Below are positions 8,488 through 16,838 of a DNA stretch of 41,974 nt, piece by piece (position 1 is the first letter of the stretch; each line of letters starts with the position of its first letter). A model generated the notes under the pieces. It did not search any database and was not told where the DNA came from. It worked only from the letters and a program-made list of their open reading frames with translations. This stretch comes from Candidatus Omnitrophota bacterium (lineage in GTDB: Bacteria; Hinthialibacterota; Hinthialibacteria; Hinthialibacterales; Hinthialibacteraceae): the NCBI GenBank assembly GCA_003598175.1, contig QZKN01000116.1, positions 1-41,974 of the forward strand, in the 5' to 3' direction. The translations under genes were made by a program, and so were the position numbers.

Positions 8488-9756
8488 TCATCCTTTCATG
8501 CCGGCGCGTTTATAGAGATAATCGGTGATCGCCGTGGCCAGGTAATGGGCCACGTCCAGCTGAATGACGTCGCTTCCCAAATAGCGCGCGGTTTCGTTGT
8601 TCGCCAGATTGCCTAATTCCACCACCACGCCGGGCATCGTCAACCCTCGGAGAATGGCCATTCGGCCCGGTCGAGGATTGGAATCCAACTTAACCAGGCT
8701 GGTGTTGGAATAAAAAACTGATAGTTGTTGATTCAAGATTTGAGCCAATTGATAACTTTCTCCCATATGACGTTGATATGCATCGTTCCACGTGATCAGC
8801 TGACTTGCGGGCGATAGGGCCAGATCTTCGGCGCCGACGTGAAAATCGAGCCGTTCGTTCATGAAATAAATCACACTGCGAGATAATTCACTCGTGAGTA
8901 ACGCGCCGCAATGAATGCTGACAAAAAGGCTTCCCTTAGCGCGATTCGCAAGTTCGATCCGTTGTATGGCGCTGATGGGTTCGGTTTCCTTCCCCTTCCG
9001 CGTCAAAACCACCTCATGCGTTTTCGATAATTCGTTAGCGATTTTATTGCAGATGGAAAGAGTCAAATCGCATTCCCGCAATCCCGATGGCGCAACGGCG
9101 CCCGGGCGGCTGGCATCGTTTCCGGGATCCAACACAACCACTGCCGCCAACGGCTTTCGCGGATCCGGAACGGGGGATACGGGTTCGGGGTAGGGCGTCG
9201 GTACGGAATAGACGGGAATGGATGAACGAGTCGGAATCGGAGTGGGAATCTCGTCGGATTCCGGACGAGTGGGATACGTAAATATGTAACGCGGCGGAGT
9301 GGGAATTTCCGTCGGCGACTCCATCGGCGTCGGCGCGGGCGCTTGTACGACTTCTCCCCCTTCCTGAAAACGGACAGTGGGGAATAAAAATGTATCGACG
9401 ATATAAAACGGTATGTAGATGCGCCCGTTTTGTCGAATCGGAACCATTCCCGTGTTGATCAGAGTTTTTCCCACAAGAATCCGTTGATCCCCCACTTTCA
9501 TGCCCACGCGAATTCCATCTCCGCGATGAAAGGTGAGAGTCCCGGAAAGGGCATCGTAAAGGTAGGCGTCCTGAAAATACGACGCCAGTTCAAAAGCGGA
9601 AATGAATTCTCCTCCGCCGATCAATTGTGTCGTAAAAAAGATTTGCCGCGTTTCCGATAGCCCGACCAGATTTCGTGTACATCCCTGGTGAATCTCGATC
9701 AACGCGATCCAAAAACAAAAGCCTAGAATCAAAAAACAATAGAATCGATTGTTCAT
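8488..9756 (-). CDS. N-acetylmuramoyl-L-alanine amidase (Amidase_3 fold) with altered zinc site
   Basis: The start is the ATG at 9754-9756, which overlaps the mannosidase stop as ATGA. The 422-residue protein has an N-terminal membrane or signal segment (about 5-22), a beta-rich domain resembling the copper-amine-oxidase N-terminal fold (about 35-132), a Pro/Thr-rich linker (about 138-200) and an Amidase_3 domain (about 204-418). In the family, zinc is held by His in DPGH, Glu in ExD and His in SIH. Here the first motif reads VVVLDPGND, so that His is Asn213; Glu228 (RECDLTL), His282 (SIHCGA) and the catalytic-type Glu380 (VVVELGNLAN) are present. It would act on the cell wall outside the inner membrane, but the altered site leaves activity in doubt. 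Confidence 0.85.
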   Translation of the reverse strand: MNNRFYCFLILGFCFWIALIEIHQGCTRNLVGLSETRQIFFTTQLIGGGEFISAFELASYFQDAYLYDALSGTLTFHRGDGIRVGMKVGDQRILVGKTLINTGMVPIRQNGRIYIPFYIVDTFLFPTVRFQEGGEVVQAPAPTPMESPTEIPTPPRYIFTYPTRPESDEIPTPIPTRSSIPVYSVPTPYPEPVSPVPDPRKPLAAVVVLDPGNDASRPGAVAPSGLRECDLTLSICNKIANELSKTHEVVLTRKGKETEPISAIQRIELANRAKGSLFVSIHCGALLTSELSRSVIYFMNERLDFHVGAEDLALSPASQLITWNDAYQRHMGESYQLAQILNQQLSVFYSNTSLVKLDSNPRPGRMAILRGLTMPGVVVELGNLANNETARYLGSDVIQLDVAHYLATAITDYLYKRAGMKG

Positions 9757-12700
9757 TCTATTCCATTCGGTTGTACCCATTCGTAGGGCGGATGAATGAT
9801 TCGTCCCAATCCCTCCGAGGTTTTGCCGTCAAGACGGACGTGGTAATATCGCAAACAATAATGGGCGGCCAGTTTGATAATCATCCAATTGTGATCGCCG
9901 GCAATCCCGAAACGGTTATGGGGCTCGGTCATGGGAAAAACCAATTTCGATTCCGTATTCGTTGCCAGCGAATAGAATTGTTTTTGAGGAATCACCGAGG
10001 AAAGGGAATAATCTCCAACCTCTTCTTTCGGCCAGGACTCCACTGGCGTGATGAGACTGACGAAGCCGCTGATTTCGTAAGGATATTGATGTTTCAAGTT
10101 GACGTGAAACGCATCCTGAGTCAATACCATCGACAAATCCATCTCCGGTTCCTTACCCACATGAATCATATCTTCAAGAATCACTTCGTCCACCGTCGTC
10201 CGCACTTTGATAAATCCATCCCGTTCCGGCCCTTCGAACAGGATATGGAGTGGAATGATTTGAAAGGTTCCCGGTTGTAATCGATAGCTGATTTTGGCGG
10301 GGATCACCCGCCAGTACGGCGGAGTGAAAACGGCGACTTCTCCTTTCTGTTCCTCGTAGGCGGAATTATTCGAAATCACCAGTTCCACGTGATGAATCGT
10401 CGATTTTTCGTGATACGATTGGGTTTTGATCTGTCCTCGCAAAGAAATCACCACCGGCAAGAATCCTTCCGGCGCTGCGCCCATATTATAACGCCAATAC
10501 CGAATCGGGAGGGGAAACCGATCGGGAGAGGAAATCTCTTTCACCGATTTCAAGCCTTCGCTCGGCGGTTTCAGGTCGAAGTTCAATGTCACGATCTCAT
10601 TGGCGTGGGCAATCGTTCGAATAAACTGCTCTTCCCGAAAAATTTCCCGTTTCACCGTTGCGGGTTTTTCGTTGATTTGAAGCGGCCGCACCGATTTGAC
10701 TTCGTGTTTCGAATCGAGCCAGATATTGGATTCTTCTCCGTGCGCTTCATAAAGCCGCACCGTGATTTGTGAGCCGTTCCGTTGGGGAGAACGCATCTCG
10801 GTCAGGGGAAAACCGCCAGGTTTGATCGCCGAGGGAAGAATGTTGCCGGGTTCGACGGACCAGAATGATGTTTCTTTTGCCAATGGTCCGTCATGAGAAT
10901 CCGTTTGAAGAGTGTACATCTCGTGATTATATTCCATCGCGCGGCGGGGAATTTCCGCATGGCGCCAATCGCCGATGTGGGGAATCAACCGATAATGGAA
11001 AACATGGGTTTTATTTTCAGCGAAATCAAAAGACCACGGCGTCTGCGGCGAGGGATAGGGAACGGTATGCATCAACGCCAGCGCCAACGTTCCGTCTTTT
11101 TCCAGGCTGCACAAAGTCGAACCGCGGTTGAGCAAGGCAAATCCGGCATCCTCCACTTTGCCTGTCCGTTTCATGAAACAGGCGGATGTGGAGCATTCCC
11201 ATCGATGGGCGACGGTGGACTGAATCAATTCGTCTACCGCCTGCCTGGTCATCGCATCGTTCTGTCCGGCAAAGAGAAACACGGGAAGTTGCCGTTTTTT
11301 CTTGTCGTCGAGCGCGAGGACGACATATCCGATTTCCTTCATGTTCCTCTCATAATATTCGTTGGCGTCCGCATTCTCTTCCAGCAATCGGGCGGTATAC
11401 GAATTCTCTTCCCGTTTTCCGATGCAAAACGAACATTGGCGAAAGAGCAGATCCTCGCCCGGTTCGTCTTTGTCGTAGCGTGGGGTGCAGGCGACCCCAT
11501 GACGGGCAAGGTGTTGGATGAGCTTCTCGCGCAGGGAACGATGATGATCACGGCCAATCACCACTTCGGACGGGCCGACCGCCAGACTGGAGACTTCCTG
11601 TTTCCCGGAAATAAAACGAATCAGAAACGTCCAGGAAACATCCACCCACCGATAGCAGGAATTCATGGCATGGCCGGACTTCCAGGTACGGAAGGTGCTG
11701 AAAAAGTCCATCGTTCCTCGGCTGCGCCGATACGCTTTTGCATAAAACCGGTCTTCCAAAACGGGCAATGCGCCGGGAAGATTCAAGGGAAACGCCAAAA
11801 CATATAAATCCCGTTTCTGAAAGGCGTTTTTTTCGTGGATTTGTTCACCATATCCGTTATAATTTTCAAGAATGGTCGTGCAGTCGATGAAAGGAAGGCC
11901 TCGATACAATCGGATTTCCTGGATTCGGTTACACGGCCCCGGTCCGGAGGAACGAATCAGGAATCGCCGGGTTACCGGGCCTTCATAGCACTGCACCTGC
12001 GCCGGCGTTTTGCTGCCCATGATCTTTTCACCGGTCGTCAACAAACGCCAGGCGGGTTCGTCGCCTGCTCCTTCGGTCAACGCCATGACATCATTTGCGG
12101 GTTGAGCGTGGTTTGTGTTGACATACTCTTTCCCCGTTTCTTTATTGACAATGCTGACAATTCCCCCACCGCGTTCGGGATTCACTTCAATCCGGATAAA
12201 TTCATTTTCCAGCCATTGTTGGCTTTGTGATTTCTGAATCCAGGGAACATCGGCGCCTTCCTGCTCGACCAGTGAACTGCAACGATATCCGGCGGCCGCG
12301 AGATCCCGTTCAATCCACACAGCCGTCACTCTCGCCGTTTTTTCGCCGTTTTCATTTTCGACCGGTTCCAGCTCATACGGTATTTGCGAACCGTCCGCGC
12401 CCATTAAAACAAATCCGCGTTCCATATCCGCAAGATTCATCGGATAACGCACGATGCCATGCCGCCGCCAGGGCAGACAGTTAAACGTTAGGAGAGCACG
12501 TTCGCGTTCCTCGCTTCGTGTGTCGACCAGTTTCGATAACTCCGTCAGTGTAGCCCTTCTGGTCCGGGTTACGATTTCCAATGCGTCACGATACGCTTCC
12601 AGCACGTCGATAAAAGCAATGTCCGTCGAGCAGCCGGTCAAACCGTCGTGATGCTGGCAAAACAGAACCTGACGCCATGCCTTGTCCAACGGTTTGAATG

Positions 12701-13703
12701 GGTAAGGAATATTATAAATCGCCGCAATCGTGGCCCAGGTTTCCGCTTCGTACAAGGCATTTTCCGCAAGCCGATTCGCGATCTTCAGATCGGTGCGCGA
12801 TAATTCGCATCCTTCGTTATATTGCGTCAAATCACGGGTAACAGGCTCCAACTTGATTTTATTGCCGGACAACAACGTTTCGACGCAGGAAAAATATTTC
12901 GTGGCGGCGGTTCCGGTCGTTATCAGCGACGGCTCATTATTGGAAAGTTCGCGACAGTTCCCGATGATTTTGGCGCGGGGAGAAAACATATCTCCCGCAT
13001 CGATCAACAAATCCGCATTCAGATTCGGCAGCCGTTCTTTTTGTTTTTCAAAGCGCTTTTTGGCCTCTTCCTCGAGATCGATTTTTTGGTCAAGATAATA
13101 ATCGATTCGCCGGGCATAAACACTCGAACCATTCGGCGCGATCCACAAAAACAGATCGGGCATTCCCGGAACGGGAATGGTCGGATCCCGATAATCGGTT
13201 CTCGTAAAAACCGCCGCGCGCATGCCGCACTGCTGCAAAATTTGTGGCATTTGGGGAACGTGACCGAACGTATCCCATCCCATAAACACCAGGGATTCAC
13301 TTTCCAACATATTTTTATGATACAATTGGCCGATGATCAGATTGCGAATCAACGATTCGCCGCCGATTGATGTTTCGTTGGGTTGGTTATACGCTCCACC
13401 GGTCGTACAACGCTCTTGTTGAATCAATTTTTTCAGCCAGGCGCGTTCTTCCGGGAAGAGGTCCAAATAGGGTTTCAAATAATCCAATTCGGACAAATAC
13501 ACTCCGAAATACGGATCGGCGCGACAAGCCAGGAGATATTGGTGGACCAATGACAGGCTATGTTCGACATACTCGGCCTGCGTTCTGCGCCAAACCGGAT
13601 CGACATGAAAACCGGGCAGGCAGAACACCGCCGCTTTTTTAAGGCGCATTTTGCTGAAAAATTGTCGTTTGCTGGAAAAAAGCATCGGCCAAACACTCTT
13701 CAT
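9753..13703 (-). CDS. Glycoside hydrolase family 38 alpha-mannosidase-like protein
   Basis: A 1316-residue protein, longer than most GH38 enzymes (about 1000). The N-terminal catalytic domain shows FHVDPVW (His33, Asp35, metal site) and MGWDTFGHVPQMPQIL, where Asp144 is the expected nucleophile. The central three-helix part has CQHHDGLTG, the third conserved metal-site block. Beta-sandwich domains follow from about residue 480 to 1000. The extra C-terminal portion (about 1070-1200) looks like another Ig/NEW3-like sandwich. No clear signal peptide is seen, so it may be cytoplasmic. No strong ribosome site precedes the ATG at 13703, and ATGs at codons 7 and 19 are alternatives. It overlaps the amidase gene by four bases. 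It probably cleaves alpha-mannosides; the exact linkage is not predictable. Confidence 0.88.
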   Translation of the reverse strand: MKSVWPMLFSSKRQFFSKMRLKKAAVFCLPGFHVDPVWRRTQAEYVEHSLSLVHQYLLACRADPYFGVYLSELDYLKPYLDLFPEERAWLKKLIQQERCTTGGAYNQPNETSIGGESLIRNLIIGQLYHKNMLESESLVFMGWDTFGHVPQMPQILQQCGMRAAVFTRTDYRDPTIPVPGMPDLFLWIAPNGSSVYARRIDYYLDQKIDLEEEAKKRFEKQKERLPNLNADLLIDAGDMFSPRAKIIGNCRELSNNEPSLITTGTAATKYFSCVETLLSGNKIKLEPVTRDLTQYNEGCELSRTDLKIANRLAENALYEAETWATIAAIYNIPYPFKPLDKAWRQVLFCQHHDGLTGCSTDIAFIDVLEAYRDALEIVTRTRRATLTELSKLVDTRSEERERALLTFNCLPWRRHGIVRYPMNLADMERGFVLMGADGSQIPYELEPVENENGEKTARVTAVWIERDLAAAGYRCSSLVEQEGADVPWIQKSQSQQWLENEFIRIEVNPERGGGIVSIVNKETGKEYVNTNHAQPANDVMALTEGAGDEPAWRLLTTGEKIMGSKTPAQVQCYEGPVTRRFLIRSSGPGPCNRIQEIRLYRGLPFIDCTTILENYNGYGEQIHEKNAFQKRDLYVLAFPLNLPGALPVLEDRFYAKAYRRSRGTMDFFSTFRTWKSGHAMNSCYRWVDVSWTFLIRFISGKQEVSSLAVGPSEVVIGRDHHRSLREKLIQHLARHGVACTPRYDKDEPGEDLLFRQCSFCIGKREENSYTARLLEENADANEYYERNMKEIGYVVLALDDKKKRQLPVFLFAGQNDAMTRQAVDELIQSTVAHRWECSTSACFMKRTGKVEDAGFALLNRGSTLCSLEKDGTLALALMHTVPYPSPQTPWSFDFAENKTHVFHYRLIPHIGDWRHAEIPRRAMEYNHEMYTLQTDSHDGPLAKETSFWSVEPGNILPSAIKPGGFPLTEMRSPQRNGSQITVRLYEAHGEESNIWLDSKHEVKSVRPLQINEKPATVKREIFREEQFIRTIAHANEIVTLNFDLKPPSEGLKSVKEISSPDRFPLPIRYWRYNMGAAPEGFLPVVISLRGQIKTQSYHEKSTIHHVELVISNNSAYEEQKGEVAVFTPPYWRVIPAKISYRLQPGTFQIIPLHILFEGPERDGFIKVRTTVDEVILEDMIHVGKEPEMDLSMVLTQDAFHVNLKHQYPYEISGFVSLITPVESWPKEEVGDYSLSSVIPQKQFYSLATNTESKLVFPMTEPHNRFGIAGDHNWMIIKLAAHYCLRYYHVRLDGKTSEGLGRIIHPPYEWVQPNGIE

Positions 13704-14116
13704 CTATGAAAATGTTAAAAACGCGAACCGTTTTTTCGCATTTCCGTCTTTATGCCGGAAACAAATGGTTATGGACGCATTTTTTTATCTTATACCGTGT
13801 TCACCCCGTCTCTCCCACAGTTCAAAAGACAAACTCTCTGTCGTTTGGTCTCCACGGGAGCAATCGAATCGTAATCCAACCTCTAATGAGGCTGACCGTG
13901 AATGGCTCTTTCGTTATCGCCATCCGGACAGGGCGATTTATTCATACATACAGGAGTCATACCCAAAGATCATGCGCGTATTCTCGATAAATGTTGACCT
14001 CCTGCGTTCTCGTAACGGTTCCTGTCCGTTTACATAATAGTCAATTTCGACTATACCATTTTCGCAACAATAATATAACAAGCGGCGTAGGCTCTAGCAT
14101 ACCAAATAAAGACCTG
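13704..14116. other. Divergent intergenic region between mannosidase and ABC transporter genes
   Basis: About 410 bases without a supportable gene; short reading frames here show no recognisable protein and lack ribosome sites. It should hold the promoters for both directions. The only clear structure is the inverted repeat at 14037-14054. I could not identify a convincing -35/-10 pair. Confidence 0.5.
14037..14054. promoter_or_regulatory. Perfect 6-6-6 inverted repeat, candidate operator
   Basis: ATAGTC and GACTAT are separated by six bases. The repeat lies 63 bases upstream of the binding-protein start, a normal place for a regulator site. It does not match the Zur or MntR boxes I know. 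An 18-base repeat of this kind can arise by chance, so confidence is low. Confidence 0.25.
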
Positions 14117-15076
14117 ATGAAAAGATCAGCACATAAATCATTTCATTTTTTTTCCGTGATTTTACCACCGCCGTTTTTCTTCTTTTTTTGCCTGGCGGAA
14201 TGGCTCCATCCATCCCTTTCCCGGGCGGAAGAAATCGTGACGGACGGTACCATTATCGTGACGAGTATCTTTCCCGTCGCCGATTGGTGTAAAAAAATAG
14301 CTTCTCAAGATACCTGTGTAATTCATTTATGTCCACCCATTACGAATCCGGTCATTGATTGCCCGAATGCGGATCAGCTCGCCATCCTGCATCGAGCGCG
14401 ACTCTTGATCCGCGTGGGATATAACATCGATAATCCAATCGAAACATTATTTCAACAAATCAAGAATCCGAATGCCGAAATTATGGTTTTAGAGGAAGAG
14501 ATGAATCAACTGGTTCACGATTTTTCCGATCAGCCGAATCACTTTTCGGACAGAATCCCTGCTTTTCCCTGGCTGGATCCGATTTGGGCGCAGGACGCCA
14601 TTCGCATTATTTCCCAACGTTTAACCGCTTTTTTTCCTCATCAGGCGGATTTGATAGAGCGGAACACTCGTGATTATGCTTATCAATTACGCGAGTTACA
14701 TATGGATATGGCCGAAAGTTTTACCCCATTTTCCGATCGATCCTTTTTCTGCTCGACCGGTTCTTTCGAACTTTTTTTCCGGCGATGCGGTCTGGACAAA
14801 TTCGTTTTACTTCATTTTCGAGATAGGCATACTCTTTCCGCAGACCATTTGCGCAACACCTTGGATTTGTTGCGCAAAAGAAGAAATCCCGTTGTTTTTG
14901 TCGAAAAACAGTTCCCCGCGCAATACAAGACGTTCTTTATGCAGGAAACGAATTGTACGATAGTCGAATTAGAGGCGTTCGGTGATCCGAACCGTGCGGA
15001 ACATCATTCTTATCTCGATTTCATGCAATTGAATTTAACCTATTTAAAAGAAGGATTATCTCACGGCAATGACTGA
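14117..15076 (+). CDS. Metal-type ABC transporter substrate-binding protein lacking usual metal ligands
   Basis: The start is set at the ATG at 14117, which gives a basic N-terminus and a hydrophobic signal segment (about 8-36, ending SLSRAEE). The 319-residue protein has the cluster A-I fold pattern: IVTSIFPVADWCKKIA at the start, then the block normally reading SPHxxEP, then WLDP, then the long backbone helix. In ZnuA/PsaA-type proteins three His or His/Glu plus one Asp bind the metal. Here the first site reads NPVIDCP (Val79), the second AFPWLDP (Phe150), and the third STGSFELF (Thr214); only the Asp in AFGDP appears kept. Ligand specificity is therefore unknown. It overlaps the ATPase gene by eight bases. 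Confidence 0.8.
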   Translation: MKRSAHKSFHFFSVILPPPFFFFFCLAEWLHPSLSRAEEIVTDGTIIVTSIFPVADWCKKIASQDTCVIHLCPPITNPVIDCPNADQLAILHRARLLIRVGYNIDNPIETLFQQIKNPNAEIMVLEEEMNQLVHDFSDQPNHFSDRIPAFPWLDPIWAQDAIRIISQRLTAFFPHQADLIERNTRDYAYQLRELHMDMAESFTPFSDRSFFCSTGSFELFFRRCGLDKFVLLHFRDRHTLSADHLRNTLDLLRKRRNPVVFVEKQFPAQYKTFFMQETNCTIVELEAFGDPNRAEHHSYLDFMQLNLTYLKEGLSHGND

Positions 15077-15935
15077 ACAACCCCTTTCTCATTTACGCAG
15101 TCTGATTCGCGCCGACGTGAATTATGCTCCCGCCGTTTGCATGAACAATATTGCCGTATCCCTCAACGGGCGCGAAGTTCTCTTCGATATCGATCTGTGT
15201 TTGGAGGAAGGCGGTTTTCTCGGCATCATCGGCTCGAGCGGAAGCGGAAAAACCACCTTGTTGAATGTCATCCTCGGGCTGATTTCTCCCACCGAAGGAA
15301 GCATCGAAGTGTTTGGGGGCGCGCCAAACGCTCGCATGAGACGCGCCATTCCCATCGGATATGTTCCTCAAATCCAAACCATCCCACCATTTTTCCCGGC
15401 CACCGTTTTCGATATGGTATTGATGGGCGCTTATGGGACGCGTCGCATAGGGCTTCCCATAAAAAATGAATATAAAAGCCACGCTCTTTCTCTGTTGGCT
15501 CAGATGAAACTCGAACACTTGATCGATCATCCGATCGGACGGCTTTCCGAAGGCGAACGCCAGCAAGTCTGGCTGGCGCGGGCGCTGGTTGTCCGTCCAC
15601 GCCTGCTTTTGCTGGACGAACCGTTTCGCGGAGTCGACGCTTCCGGAAAGCGCTGCTTTTTCAACCTGCTTTTCGATCTGAAAGAGCAGTTCAATCTGAC
15701 GGTCGTCATGGTTTCTCATGAAATCGATCTATTGACTCGATTTTCCCATCGCATCGCTTGTTTAAACAAGACCATTCACTGGCATGACCGTTCCGAATGG
15801 AGGAATCGTGATCGCATCAATCACGGTTATAAATGTGAACTGAAAAACCATCTCGATTTCGAAAAGAGAATGAAAGAAACGGATACGAAACTTTTCGCGG
15901 ATTCCTCTGATCCGTCGATTCACCATCATATATGA
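15069..15935 (+). CDS. ABC transporter ATPase, metal-uptake (ZnuC-like) type
   Basis: A 288-residue nucleotide-binding subunit. Walker A GSSGSGKT at 55-62, Q-loop Gln101, signature LSEGERQ at 159-165, Walker B LLLLDEP at 179-185, and the switch His217 (VSHE) are all intact, so ATP hydrolysis is expected. The closest pattern is the ZnuC/MntA group that pairs with nine-helix permeases. About 22 residues precede the usual domain start, and the C-terminus ends in a His-containing tail. It overlaps the binding-protein gene and lies 18 bases before the permease gene. Confidence 0.92.
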   Translation: MTEQPLSHLRSLIRADVNYAPAVCMNNIAVSLNGREVLFDIDLCLEEGGFLGIIGSSGSGKTTLLNVILGLISPTEGSIEVFGGAPNARMRRAIPIGYVPQIQTIPPFFPATVFDMVLMGAYGTRRIGLPIKNEYKSHALSLLAQMKLEHLIDHPIGRLSEGERQQVWLARALVVRPRLLLLDEPFRGVDASGKRCFFNLLFDLKEQFNLTVVMVSHEIDLLTRFSHRIACLNKTIHWHDRSEWRNRDRINHGYKCELKNHLDFEKRMKETDTKLFADSSDPSIHHHI

Positions 15936-15949
15936 CATGGATTGTCATA
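15931..15949 (+). promoter_or_regulatory. Perfect 7-5-7 inverted repeat before the permease start
   Basis: TATGACA and TGTCATA flank five bases and include the ATPase stop codon. The repeat ends four bases before the permease ATG, where a ribosome site would be expected, and no Shine-Dalgarno sequence is seen. It could fold in the mRNA and limit permease translation, or bind a protein as DNA. Its function is not established. Confidence 0.35.
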
Positions 15950-15953
15950 AGTC

Positions 15954-16838
15954 ATGGCTACCATTATGGAAATCCTACAAGAATATTTGTCACAAACGTT
16001 GAACGACCTGAACACCTACCCGTTTCTTCCGCGCATGGTGGCGGCTTCTGTCTTGGTTGCCATTCCCTGTTCGATGTTGTCGGTCTTCGTGGTCTTTAAA
16101 CGATTGGCTTTTTTAGGGCCAGGAATTTGCTGGGCTGCTATGGGCGGTATCGCCTTGGGTTTGTTCTGTTTTTCCCATTCGGTCGAATCCAATATCAATG
16201 TGTATGCGTGTACGATCGGTTTTTGTTTGTTTGTCGCCGCGTTGGTCGCGTTGACCAGCCGTTCCGGACGAATTCCCGCTGACAGCGCTATCGGAATCTA
16301 TGTCTCCGCGGGAATGGCGTTGGGCATTCTGTTGAATTCGTTCCCCAATATGCATGTCGGAGACTTCTCTCATTATCTTTTCGGTACGATACTCATTGCC
16401 TCGCAACCGGATTTGATGGTTGTTGTGATTCTGGCTCTTTTGGTTGCCGGATTCATCTTTCTTTTAAAAAAAGACTTCTTCGTTTTCTGCTTCGATCCGA
16501 TTTTTTCGAAAATCATCGGTATTTCAACGGGGTTTTTGCATTATTCGTTAATTGGACTGCTGGCAATCACTATTATTGTCTGCGTAAAAATTGCAGGAGT
16601 ACTTCTTACCACTTCGCTGCTTGTGATTCCGGGCGCCTGTGCGCGGTTGATGACCATGAATTATGGCCGCATGTTCGTTTGTTCCCTGTTTGTCGCTGTA
16701 TTCTCCTCCATTCTGGGCGCGGTCCTGTCGATTTCCATATTCCCCTATCCGCCGGATGCGGTCATTGTGTTGATTCAATTTGCCTTTTTCATCTTTTTAC
16801 TTTTCATTCAATCACTGACGCGAAGGAATCGAATATGA
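15954..16838 (+). CDS. ABC transporter permease, metal-uptake (ZnuB/ABC-3) family
   Basis: A 294-residue integral membrane protein with about eight to nine hydrophobic helices. The ABC-3 family pattern is clear: VFVVFKRLAFLGPGICWAAMGGIALG near the second helix, GTILIAS mid-protein, and the region VCVKIAGVLLTTSLLVIPGACARL, which matches the conserved late helix block (xxVGxLLxxALLxxPAAxA). It forms the membrane channel for the adjacent ATPase and binding protein. An ATG four codons downstream is an alternative start. Its stop overlaps the next gene as ATGA. Confidence 0.92.
   Translation: MATIMEILQEYLSQTLNDLNTYPFLPRMVAASVLVAIPCSMLSVFVVFKRLAFLGPGICWAAMGGIALGLFCFSHSVESNINVYACTIGFCLFVAALVALTSRSGRIPADSAIGIYVSAGMALGILLNSFPNMHVGDFSHYLFGTILIASQPDLMVVVILALLVAGFIFLLKKDFFVFCFDPIFSKIIGISTGFLHYSLIGLLAITIIVCVKIAGVLLTTSLLVIPGACARLMTMNYGRMFVCSLFVAVFSSILGAVLSISIFPYPPDAVIVLIQFAFFIFLLFIQSLTRRNRI

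Noticed and set aside
10893..11807. 304-residue open frame opposite the GH38 gene
   Set aside because: Antisense to a clear mannosidase, with no family match and no ribosome site.
13651..14037. Open frames in the mannosidase-transporter intergenic region
   Set aside because: No ribosome site, no family features; one overlaps the mannosidase start.
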